Positions 1-5,392 of a stretch of DNA of 9,115 bases are shown in pieces. Source of the DNA: a bacterium UBP11_UBA4055 (GTDB lineage: Bacteria; UBA4055); the NCBI GenBank assembly GCA_002382735.1, contig DFZN01000034.1:1-9115 (forward strand). The letters run 5' to 3'. Position numbers and translations under genes: made by a program. Within the stretch, counting starts at the first letter, position 1; every line of letters starts with the position of its first letter. Under the pieces are notes generated by a model. The model made no database searches. It had not been told where the DNA came from and was given only the letters and a program-made list of their open reading frames with translations.

Positions 1-834
1 GGGTCGGGAAATCTCTGGGTCGGCACTGCCGAAGGAGTTAATCTCTGTACGGAGTACGAGACTGACGACAGCCTGAGGGAATGGAAGCAGTTCACATATG
101 CGGACGGTCTGACAGGAAATTTCGTAACTGCCGTAAAATCTTTCTACGATCAGACGGAAGGTAAAGAATATGTTTATGCGGCGACCTGGCTGGCGGAGAA
201 TTCAGCCGAGAACAACGGGATTTCTTTTACGAACAACAACGGCCAGAGCTGGAATAAATGTCTGATCGGTGAAAAAATATACAATTTCGGGTTCAGCGGG
301 ACGGATGTTTACGCCTGCGGGGATAACGGTCTATTCAAAAGCACTGACAGAGGAAATTACTGGGAAAAATATGTGATCAGAGCATGGTCAGAGATCAAAA
401 AAGACTATGTCGAAGTAGGAAAAGTATATTCCTTCCTCTATCAGAATAATATTATGTTCATCGGGACGGGGCAGGGGATGGCTGTCAGCGAAGACAACGG
501 GAGCTCATGGTATATGATCGAAGCTTATGAGCCGTCATCTGATTCTTCTAATGATACTTATGCCTATCCAAATCCGTTCTCTCCCCAGAAATTCGGAGAG
601 GTTAAGATTCAGTTCAAGCTTGAAGAAAATTCTCAGGTTACATGTGAGATATACAATTTCGCGATGGAGAAAGTAAGGACAGTTAAATCTTCCGAATATT
701 ACGAAGCCGGGGAGAGTTATATAGTATGGGACGGAAAGGACAGTTACGGCAAAACGGTTGCCAACGGTGTTTACTACTACATTATAAGATATGACGATGA
801 AAAAGTCTGGAATAAAATTATAATATTCGAATAA
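1..834 (+). CDS. Secreted BNR/Asp-box beta-propeller protein with C-terminal FlgD-Ig/T9SS type A-like domain (5' end outside window)
   Basis: The frame is open from base 1 to a TAA at 832-834, giving 277 visible residues; the start lies upstream. A GTG at 373 is in frame but sits inside a propeller repeat, so it is Val125, not a start. Residues 1-9 (SGNLWVGTA) match the blade signature of two-component-regulator-type propeller repeats. Three Asp-box-like motifs follow: TNNNGQSW (77-84), STDRGNYW (114-121) and SEDNGSSW (163-170). Residues 189-277 form a FlgD-Ig/type A C-terminal module, with YPNPFSP at 189-195, a WDGKDSYGKTVANGVYYY-type core and a basic, hydrophobic tail. In Bacteroidetes such C-terminal domains direct cargo through the type IX secretion system. 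The gene ends 10 nt before a PorV/PorQ-like gene, which fits a secretion or surface-display unit. Substrate or ligand is unknown. The domain call is confident; T9SS dependence is inferred. Confidence 0.85.
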   Translation, partial: GSGNLWVGTAEGVNLCTEYETDDSLREWKQFTYADGLTGNFVTAVKSFYDQTEGKEYVYAATWLAENSAENNGISFTNNNGQSWNKCLIGEKIYNFGFSGTDVYACGDNGLFKSTDRGNYWEKYVIRAWSEIKKDYVEVGKVYSFLYQNNIMFIGTGQGMAVSEDNGSSWYMIEAYEPSSDSSNDTYAYPNPFSPQKFGEVKIQFKLEENSQVTCEIYNFAMEKVRTVKSSEYYEAGESYIVWDGKDSYGKTVANGVYYYIIRYDDEKVWNKIIIFE

Positions 835-844
835 CGGAAATCCG

Positions 845-1801
845 ATGAAGAAACAATTCACGATATTTATTCTTATCACCGCAGCATTTCTTGCCGCTTC
901 AGAGACCGCAGGTTATGCCGGAGCATTTTTGCGTTACGGACTCGACGCAAGATCAGAGAGTCTGGGAAGGGCGGTCACGGCTGATACACATTCGGCTTAC
1001 TCTGTCTTTTTTAATCCGGCTGCCGCATCTCATGTAACTGAAAAGCAAGTATTGTGCGGTATGAAAATACTTTCAATGGACAGGAATTTCGCGTATCTGT
1101 CTTATGCTCATCCTTTAAATAGAGGCGCGACGGTCAGCGGAGGTATTCTTTACACCGGAACAGGCGATATCGAAGGAAGGGACAAATACGGGGATCAATT
1201 CGCCACATATTCTTATAATGAGAACTTATTCTATCTCAATTTCGGTCTCAGGCCGAAAGAATTTCTCTCAATAGGAGTTACTGCTAAACTGATCTGGGCG
1301 AGATTTCCGGAATTCGATCACTCGGAAGAAACAGTGTCCTCTATCACTTTCGCTTATGACATCGGAGCAGTAGCGGTCTTGCCAAAATATACGGACATCT
1401 CATTCGGATTGAGCGCAAGGAATGTAAAGGGAAAGAATTCATGGGACAGTTCAGATGTCTGGAGCGACGGGTCATCGTCATACGATTATTTTCCGGTATC
1501 ATGGTCGGCAGGCGCGGCATGGAACCCATCATTCAACAGGGAGCTGTCGTTCTATGCGGATATCAATTCGGTCGATCTGAAGGATTACGGGCACGGTTTT
1601 GGACTGGAATGGATCAGAAATTTCGAGAATAATAACGGCTCGATAGCCTTCCGCGCCGGCACAGTATCCGGCTGGCTCAGCCTCGGTTTCGGTTACGAAT
1701 TCGTCATCAGCGGTAAGAAAATGATCGTTGACTATGCCTATACGCATGAAGATATCTCGGTCTGGGATCCTCATACGGTCTCATGGAGGTTTTATTTCTA
1801 A
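845..1801 (+). CDS. PorV/PorQ family outer-membrane beta-barrel protein (first copy)
   Basis: This 318-aa protein starts at ATG 845, 10 nt after the propeller gene. Only a weak SD-like CGGAAA precedes it, so translational coupling is likely. Residues 1 to about 25 form a signal peptide: KKQ, a hydrophobic stretch, then Ala-rich candidate cleavage sites around 18-25. The mature start AGAFLRYGLDARSESLGRA (25-43), followed by FFNPAAAS (55-62), is the characteristic opening of PorV/PorQ and UPF0164-type proteins of the FadL-like barrel superfamily (usual form: GAGAFLR, GARALGMGGA, WNPAGL). The rest alternates polar and hydrophobic residues in Gly/Tyr/Ser-rich strands and ends with an aromatic terminus (VSWRFYF), as in outer-membrane barrels. 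PorV in Bacteroidetes helps present T9SS cargo to the sortase. Whether this copy does that or is a generic barrel cannot be decided from sequence alone. Confidence 0.85.
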   Translation: MKKQFTIFILITAAFLAASETAGYAGAFLRYGLDARSESLGRAVTADTHSAYSVFFNPAAASHVTEKQVLCGMKILSMDRNFAYLSYAHPLNRGATVSGGILYTGTGDIEGRDKYGDQFATYSYNENLFYLNFGLRPKEFLSIGVTAKLIWARFPEFDHSEETVSSITFAYDIGAVAVLPKYTDISFGLSARNVKGKNSWDSSDVWSDGSSSYDYFPVSWSAGAAWNPSFNRELSFYADINSVDLKDYGHGFGLEWIRNFENNNGSIAFRAGTVSGWLSLGFGYEFVISGKKMIVDYAYTHEDISVWDPHTVSWRFYF

Positions 1802-1816
1802 CAGAAGGAATTACGC

Positions 1817-2716
1817 ATGATCAGAAGATTATCGGTTTTACTTACTTTTATATTATCAGGATTGGCAGCAGCTGATTCAGGTTTCTATTTTTTAAGAACG
1901 GAAAAAACACCTTTCACAATTTCCGCGGCACAGACCTCATACCTTTTTCACGGTACTGTTCAGAATGCGGGATTAAACCCGGCGTCGGCTTTCAGTGAAA
2001 ATACTTTTGAGGGTATCGCAGCCTATACTTCACCTGAAGAAGATGAGAATACTGTTTCTATATCGTCATCTTATACAGAGGATATAACATTGTACGGCAT
2101 GGCGATAGATTATATGTCGGTTACCGGTCTTGAAGGCAGAGAGATACCTTCGGACGACCCTTTGTATGAATTCGAGGCGAGGAGCCTGATCGCTTCGTTC
2201 ACTTACGGCAGAAAATTCGGAAATGGACTGACTGCCGGCATCACTGCGAAATATCTTTTTGAGAAGGTCGAATACGAAGATTCATACGGATTTGCAGGGT
2301 CATTAGGTATTTTCAGTGAGGATAATCTCATTGAAGGGCTCAGGATGGGTCTTGCGGTCAACAACATTGGAATTATGAGCGAGCTTGACAGCGAAAAAAG
2401 CGACCTCCCTCTCGATGCTGTTTTCGGCGCGGGGTACGGAATGAACTTCGCCGATGATTTCCGGTTCAGTTTGGGCAACAGTACAAGATATCTGATTAAT
2501 GACGAAGAAACAGAGAATTTTACCGGTATAGAACTGGGATATCAGAATAAAGCATTCGTCAGGTTCGGTTATAGAGCCGGTAATGAGGGACAGCCTTTCT
2601 CTGCCGGGCTTGGTTTTGCGGTCAGCAATATAAACTTCGACTATTCCTACACTCCTTTTTCTGAAGACGAGATCAGCGACATTCACGCATTCTCGATCGG
2701 CTATGCAGTAAAGTAA
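1817..2716 (+). CDS. PorV/PorQ family outer-membrane beta-barrel protein (second copy)
   Basis: This 299-aa protein starts at ATG 1817 with a clear SD, AGAAGGA at 1803-1809, and 7 nt of spacing. The gap from the previous gene is 15 nt. The signal peptide spans residues 1 to about 19 (MIRR, hydrophobic core, LAAA before D20). After it, SAAQTSYLFHGTVQNAGLNPASA (36-58) is a divergent form of the PorV/PorQ opening, with the NPA motif at 54-56. Later segments such as FTYGRKFGNGLTAGITAKYLFE and LRMGLAVNNIG are typical strand and turn sequences of this family. Its N-terminal spacing and sequence differ clearly from the upstream copy, so the pair is an old paralogous tandem rather than a recent duplication. 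Likely role: outer-membrane component working with the neighbouring barrel and the propeller cargo. That functional link is inferred from operon context only. Confidence 0.8.
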   Translation: MIRRLSVLLTFILSGLAAADSGFYFLRTEKTPFTISAAQTSYLFHGTVQNAGLNPASAFSENTFEGIAAYTSPEEDENTVSISSSYTEDITLYGMAIDYMSVTGLEGREIPSDDPLYEFEARSLIASFTYGRKFGNGLTAGITAKYLFEKVEYEDSYGFAGSLGIFSEDNLIEGLRMGLAVNNIGIMSELDSEKSDLPLDAVFGAGYGMNFADDFRFSLGNSTRYLINDEETENFTGIELGYQNKAFVRFGYRAGNEGQPFSAGLGFAVSNINFDYSYTPFSEDEISDIHAFSIGYAVK

Positions 2717-2725
2717 AGATAAAAT

Positions 2726-2815
2726 ATGAATAAACCTGTGATCGGAATAAGTTCCTGCCTTCTGGGCAATAATGTCAGATACGACGGAGGGCACAAGCTC
2801 AGAAATCACGCGTAA
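2726..2815 (+). pseudogene. Truncated 5' remnant of a DUF523 (TudS/YbbK-like) gene
   Basis: ATG 2726 opens 29 codons ending at TAA 2813-2815, 9 nt after the second PorV-like gene. Residues 5-24 read VIGISSCLLGNNVRYDGGHK. This matches the start of DUF523 proteins, including those fused to DUF1722, where the SCLLG cysteine and the VRYDG motif are conserved; in TudS-type members conserved cysteines bind an iron-sulfur cluster for thiouracil desulfuration. Intact DUF523 proteins run to about 150 residues or more. Here similarity ends near residue 26, and a stop plus the A-run of the next block's terminator follows at once. No continuation is seen in any frame of this window. It is therefore a gene cut by insertion, deletion or rearrangement, and the protein fragment should be non-functional. 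Confidence 0.78.
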
Positions 2816-2865
2816 AAAAAAGATCTGCCTGTTTAAAATATAGATTATCTTTAACCATGCAGATC
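2814..2865 (-). terminator. Intrinsic terminator of the abiEi-like gene
   Basis: On the - strand, GATCTGC (2865-2859) pairs with GCAGATC (2828-2822). The stem extends inward through 2857-2856/2831-2830 and 2854-2850/2837-2833 with two mismatches, leaving a loop of about 12 nt. Eight T residues follow (complement of A 2814-2821). The hairpin overlaps the last codons and stop of the antitoxin gene. The U-tract is only on the - strand side, so it does not terminate the + strand operon. Confidence 0.8.
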
Positions 2866-3606
2866 CCTCGGCACAGTTATTTTATACTTCGAGTTATACT
2901 TTCCGTCTTTTACGATCATTCTTTTTCCTGAACCAAGTTCAACTTTTGAAACATCTATTGATTTAAAATACGCATGATCATTTTCTTCCAGCATAAAAAG
3001 AACCATTCTTTTTACTTTAACTGAGTTACAGTTTTCAAGCAGGGTTTGAATTTTATCGGCTCTTAAAGTTCTTAGGTTTTCTGCTATCAGGAATGCTTCC
3101 TGAAAACTTTGCTCTGTCGGAACTAAGTAAAGCATTTCAAAGAGAGCCAATTCTGCGCATGAGATCATTGTAGAAATACCGTTTCGGCTGAATTCAGTTA
3201 AATACTCATTCAATTCTTTATCAAACAGATTAGGAGCATAATATTTATATTTTTCGTTCCATTCATAGTTGATAAACCAAACAGGCAGCTTTTCTTTATA
3301 TTTGCCATATAGAAAGACCGTTTCGTTTTTTTGAGATAAATAATGCGAATATCCCAAATACGATAAAGCAGACTTACCTCCGATCCTGATACTTTTACCC
3401 AGCTGATCCTGTAATGCCTGAGTCGCTCCGAAAATATCAATTTCGTCATCATACAGTTTATAAGCTTCATTACCCACTTTCCGTAGCCATTTACTGGTTA
3501 AATACCGTTTAACAAGATCGGAACGGATTCCTTCATTTTTCAAAAATGGTGAAGTCAGGATCATTCCTTTTTTCCATTTCGATATTAGATCGCTTATTTT
3601 AGTCAT
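2851..3606 (-). CDS. abiEi: Type IV toxin-antitoxin AbiEi-family antitoxin / transcriptional regulator, apparently solitary
   Basis: This 251-aa protein runs from ATG 3606 to TAA 2853-2851. Residues 1 to about 90 match the winged-helix N-terminal domain of AbiEi proteins (AbiEi_3_N type), with the usual sequence of landmarks: an ISDLISKWKKGMILTS start, KNEGI, YLTSKWLRKVGNEAY, then IGGKSALSYLGYSHYL. The remaining ~160 residues fit the AbiEi antitoxin C-terminal domain, ending in the characteristic LGSGKRMIVKDGKY and ITVPRDL. In classic AbiE systems AbiEi represses its own operon and counters the downstream nucleotidyltransferase toxin AbiEii. Here nothing follows but a terminator and the DUF523 remnant, so the toxin is absent. 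The gene is separated from hipT by a terminator and has its own promoter-like sequence. The closest SD-like element is a GGGGG run (3629-3625), rather far from the ATG. Family call confident; present function unknown. Confidence 0.85.
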   Translation of the reverse strand: MTKISDLISKWKKGMILTSPFLKNEGIRSDLVKRYLTSKWLRKVGNEAYKLYDDEIDIFGATQALQDQLGKSIRIGGKSALSYLGYSHYLSQKNETVFLYGKYKEKLPVWFINYEWNEKYKYYAPNLFDKELNEYLTEFSRNGISTMISCAELALFEMLYLVPTEQSFQEAFLIAENLRTLRADKIQTLLENCNSVKVKRMVLFMLEENDHAYFKSIDVSKVELGSGKRMIVKDGKYNSKYKITVPRDLHG

Positions 3607-3658
3607 TTTAGTTTATTTTCACCCCCGAAAATTGACTATAAATCCTTTTTGTGTGATA

Positions 3659-3687
3659 AATATAAACCATTTAATGTTTTTATGCAA
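3659..3687 (-). promoter_or_regulatory. Candidate promoter of the abiEi-like gene
   Basis: On the - strand, TTGCAT (3687-3682) is followed after exactly 17 nt by TATATT (3664-3659), close to sigma-70-type consensus. The predicted start would leave a leader of about 45 nt before ATG 3606. An imperfect inverted repeat with AAAC/GTTT and ATT/AAT arms (3664-3679) lies in the spacer and could be an autoregulatory site. The surrounding DNA is AT-rich, so chance matches are possible. Confidence 0.5.
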
Positions 3688-3689
3688 AT

Positions 3690-3715
3690 AAAAAAGCCTC
3701 TATTTTCAAGAGACT
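3690..3715 (-). terminator. Intrinsic terminator of hipBST
   Basis: On the - strand, AGTCTCT (3715-3709) pairs with AGAGGCT (3701-3695) around a 7-nt loop, with one pair that is a G-U wobble only in the - strand RNA. Six T residues follow (complement of 3690-3695). It lies just past the hipT stop at 3727 and upstream of the abiEi promoter, separating the two units. Confidence 0.78.
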
Positions 3716-3726
3716 AAAGATTTTCT

Positions 3727-4743
3727 CTATTTCAGATGATTCAGTTTTGTAAAATAGTTCAATGTATATGCTTTTTTGCTTTTTGTGTTCAGGAAAGATC
3801 TTTTAATCAGCGTTTCGACAAATTCCTGTTTTTCGATATACGGAGCAATTAATTTGCTTATTCTATTTTCGTTAACGCCTATTCTTTTTCCGAATTCAAT
3901 AAAATCAGACAAAGCAGGATGTCCTGTTCTTTTATACTTTTCTGAGTTGAAATCATCGGCAAATAAACCTTTCGTTAAGGCAAAATTCGAATCATTAACA
4001 TGCAGTCTTGTATTAAGTAGGTCATAGAACGGGCTGAGTAAATAATCGCCTGAGCTGTTTTCCAATAATGCAAAATTTTTGAGATGCGCATCTCCGTTTG
4101 AGAATAAAAAATTAAAAATTACAATTTGAAAGTATTTTTCTATCTCAACACGCCAGGCCGGCACAAACTTCCGGATAAGATAACCGATCTCTTCATAACT
4201 ATAATCATACTTATAATTTCCTCCGGCATTCATTGATGTTTTGCTTGCGAGAGACGCAAAGTCTTCCTTTCCCAATTTTGATCCGTCAGCTTTGACATCA
4301 AACCTTTTTGTAATATAAGCGGGAATTCCGTCCCTAAAAAATACCAAAGCATTTTCAGCTGTCGGAATATTGTAAACCTGTCTCGCTATCTGCATCGTAA
4401 GATGTTCATTTGCAGGAACCTGATCGACCATTTTTACATCTCTCGGCACCGGCTTTAGAATATAAGTTCCATGCTCGCCTTTCTCAGTTAATCTCAGAAT
4501 ATTTTTTTCAAGAATCAAGCTGATCTTAATCTGAACTCCAGATATTGATATTCTCTTCCTGTTTTCAATGAATATTTCAGCAGCTTTGTCATCTTTGGAA
4601 GGTGAATCATAGTTTAAGATATGACTGACTTTTTTCCCGTTGAACATTCTTTTTAAACAGGCAGGGCTGTAAGTGTTGAATTTCACCGCTAATGTGCCCG
4701 GACAATATTTTATATCATTTAAATTCATCTCAATTTTTCTCAT
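3727..4743 (-). CDS. hipT: HipT-like serine/threonine kinase toxin of a tripartite HipBST system
   Basis: This 338-aa HipA-type kinase lacks the N-terminal subdomain of full HipA (about 440 aa) and matches the HipT size class (about 335 aa). The Gly-rich loop region has KRISISGVQ, with S66 and S68 in the S-I-S arrangement known in HipT as autophosphorylation sites. K97 in TYILKP is the likely ATP-binding lysine and ITKRFDV (144-150) is a family signature. SNGDAHLKN (215-223) gives the catalytic D218 with K222/N223, and SPFYDLLNT (237-245) gives the metal-binding D241. All kinase landmarks are intact, so an active toxin is expected; E. coli O127 HipT phosphorylates tryptophanyl-tRNA synthetase and arrests translation, but the target here is unproven. 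ATG 4743 overlaps hipS by 14 nt. ATG 4728 (residue 6), one base past the hipS stop, is an equally plausible start, since neither has a clear SD. Confidence 0.88.
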   Translation of the reverse strand: MRKIEMNLNDIKYCPGTLAVKFNTYSPACLKRMFNGKKVSHILNYDSPSKDDKAAEIFIENRKRISISGVQIKISLILEKNILRLTEKGEHGTYILKPVPRDVKMVDQVPANEHLTMQIARQVYNIPTAENALVFFRDGIPAYITKRFDVKADGSKLGKEDFASLASKTSMNAGGNYKYDYSYEEIGYLIRKFVPAWRVEIEKYFQIVIFNFLFSNGDAHLKNFALLENSSGDYLLSPFYDLLNTRLHVNDSNFALTKGLFADDFNSEKYKRTGHPALSDFIEFGKRIGVNENRISKLIAPYIEKQEFVETLIKRSFLNTKSKKAYTLNYFTKLNHLK

Positions 4744-5059
4744 CTGGTTTTATAGTAATCGCTCCCAAAGTATCATATTGCGCAGTGGCAAGCAGGAGGC
4801 CGAAATCATCTTCAGGATCGATCTTTAGCTGAGTATTCTGCAAGGCCTTATTATCTCCTTCGCTGAGCATGTTGAAAAAAAACGGGAAAAGATGCTTCGA
4901 CCTGTACTCTTCAGACCTTTTAGGCATGGTCAGACTTACAGCCGGAGAATTAGTATCCAAAAGCCATGAATCGCAATATCTGAAAACATAATCACCGTTA
5001 TCGTCTTCGGTCAAAAAACCGATTAATTCTTCATTCCTATATACTTTAGCTTTTCTCAT
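4730..5059 (-). CDS. hipS: HipS-like antitoxin: stand-alone HipA N-terminal subdomain
   Basis: This 109-aa protein is made only of the HipA N-terminal subdomain (Couple_hipA type). Visible landmarks are the KVYRNEELIGFLTEDDNGDYVFRY strand region, SPAVSLTMP, LFPFFFNMLSEGD (family form LFPFFDNLLPEG) and a closing DDFGLLLATAQYDTLGAITIKP, which is the usual end of this domain before the kinase core. In single-chain HipA this region is fused to the kinase; here it is a separate gene, as in E. coli O127 hipBST, where HipS is the direct antitoxin of HipT. Its ATG comes 2 nt after the hipB stop (TGATAATG), and its TGA lies inside the start region of hipT, indicating coupled translation and fixed stoichiometry. 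The stop is a normal end at the domain boundary, not a frameshift within it. Antitoxin role is inferred from family and layout. Confidence 0.87.
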   Translation of the reverse strand: MRKAKVYRNEELIGFLTEDDNGDYVFRYCDSWLLDTNSPAVSLTMPKRSEEYRSKHLFPFFFNMLSEGDNKALQNTQLKIDPEDDFGLLLATAQYDTLGAITIKPDEKN

Positions 5060-5061
5060 TA

Positions 5062-5274
5062 TCAGATATCAATTTTCTTTACGGATATATTTATTTCCAG
5101 TCCCAATATCTCAATAATTTTCATGATCGTATCAAGAGTGGGATTACCCTTACCTGTTTCAATAGATTTCAGAGTTCGCAATCCGATGCCGGATAATTCC
5201 GCAAGATGTTCCTGAGTTATCTTTAAAACTTCTCTCCGGTCTCTGATAATATTAGCCAATTCGCTGTAGTGCAT
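5062..5274 (-). CDS. hipB: HipB-like Xre/HTH antitoxin and operon repressor
   Basis: This 70-aa single-domain Cro/C1-type HTH protein starts at ATG 5274. The helix-turn-helix spans about residues 20-41 (TQEHLAELSGIGLRTLKSIETG), with Q21, A25, G29, S37 and E39 at conserved Xre positions, and is followed by GNPTLDTIMKIIEILGLEI, the dimerising C-terminal helix and strand. A frame extension to a TTG at 5295 was rejected because that codon lies inside the promoter -10 element, while the ATG has an AAGGG SD with a 7-nt spacer. HipB proteins bind palindromes in their own promoter and repress it, usually as a complex with the kinase. A perfect palindrome suited to this lies at 5329-5346. First gene of the operon; hipS follows after 2 nt. 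Confidence 0.88.
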   Translation of the reverse strand: MHYSELANIIRDRREVLKITQEHLAELSGIGLRTLKSIETGKGNPTLDTIMKIIEILGLEINISVKKIDI

Positions 5275-5294
5275 TATATTGCCCTTTTTAGTCA

Positions 5295-5323
5295 AATATA
5301 ATCACAGAATTAAGAAAAGTCAA
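5295..5323 (-). promoter_or_regulatory. hipBST promoter
   Basis: On the - strand, TTGACT (5323-5318) and TATATT (5300-5295) are separated by exactly 17 nt, one mismatch from consensus in the -35 and two in the -10. The predicted start near 5288 gives a leader of only about 14 nt holding the AAGGG ribosome site. The position explains why the in-frame TTG at 5295 cannot be the hipB start. Confidence 0.75.
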
Positions 5324-5328
5324 GTTAT

Positions 5329-5346
5329 AGTGCGATATATCGCACT
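5329..5346. promoter_or_regulatory. Perfect 18-bp palindrome, probable HipB operator
   Basis: AGTGCGATATATCGCACT is its own reverse complement over all 18 bases. Its edge is 5 bp upstream of the -35 of the hipBST promoter and it lies between that promoter and the htpG terminator. There is no U-tract, so it is not a terminator. HipB-type Xre dimers bind such palindromes. Assignment to HipB is inference from position and symmetry. Confidence 0.72.
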
Positions 5347-5362
5347 TAGTATTTATTCAAAT

Positions 5363-5387
5363 AAAAAAGGGGTTCGTATGAACCCCC
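5363..5387 (-). terminator. Intrinsic terminator of htpG
   Basis: On the - strand, GGGGTTC (5386-5380) pairs perfectly with GAACCCC (5375-5369) around a 4-nt loop, followed by six T residues and a further T-rich tract. It lies immediately after the htpG stop at 5393 and before the hip operator, insulating hipBST from htpG transcription. Confidence 0.88.
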
Positions 5388-5392
5388 TAAAT

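Noticed and set aside
373..834. Separate 153-aa gene starting at GTG 373
   Set aside because: The frame is open from base 1 and the upstream residues form propeller and Asp-box repeats continuous with it; the GTG is an internal valine.
2303..2809. 168-aa - strand frame over the second PorV-like gene
   Set aside because: It is antisense to a well-supported barrel gene, has no domain similarity and no ribosome site.
2822..2865. Inverted repeat as a transposon end or attachment site
   Set aside because: A U-tract on one strand and position at a gene end explain it as a terminator; no matching copy is seen at the other edge of the block.
2851..3606. Full AbiE type IV toxin-antitoxin system
   Set aside because: Only the AbiEi side is present; no nucleotidyltransferase toxin frame lies next to it.
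5275..5295. Seven-residue N-terminal extension of hipB from TTG 5295
   Set aside because: The TTG overlaps the -10 element; ATG 5274 has a properly spaced SD and fits the family start.
5363..5387. GC-rich hairpin as a hip operator
   Set aside because: Its position after the htpG stop and the T-run on the - strand identify it as a terminator.
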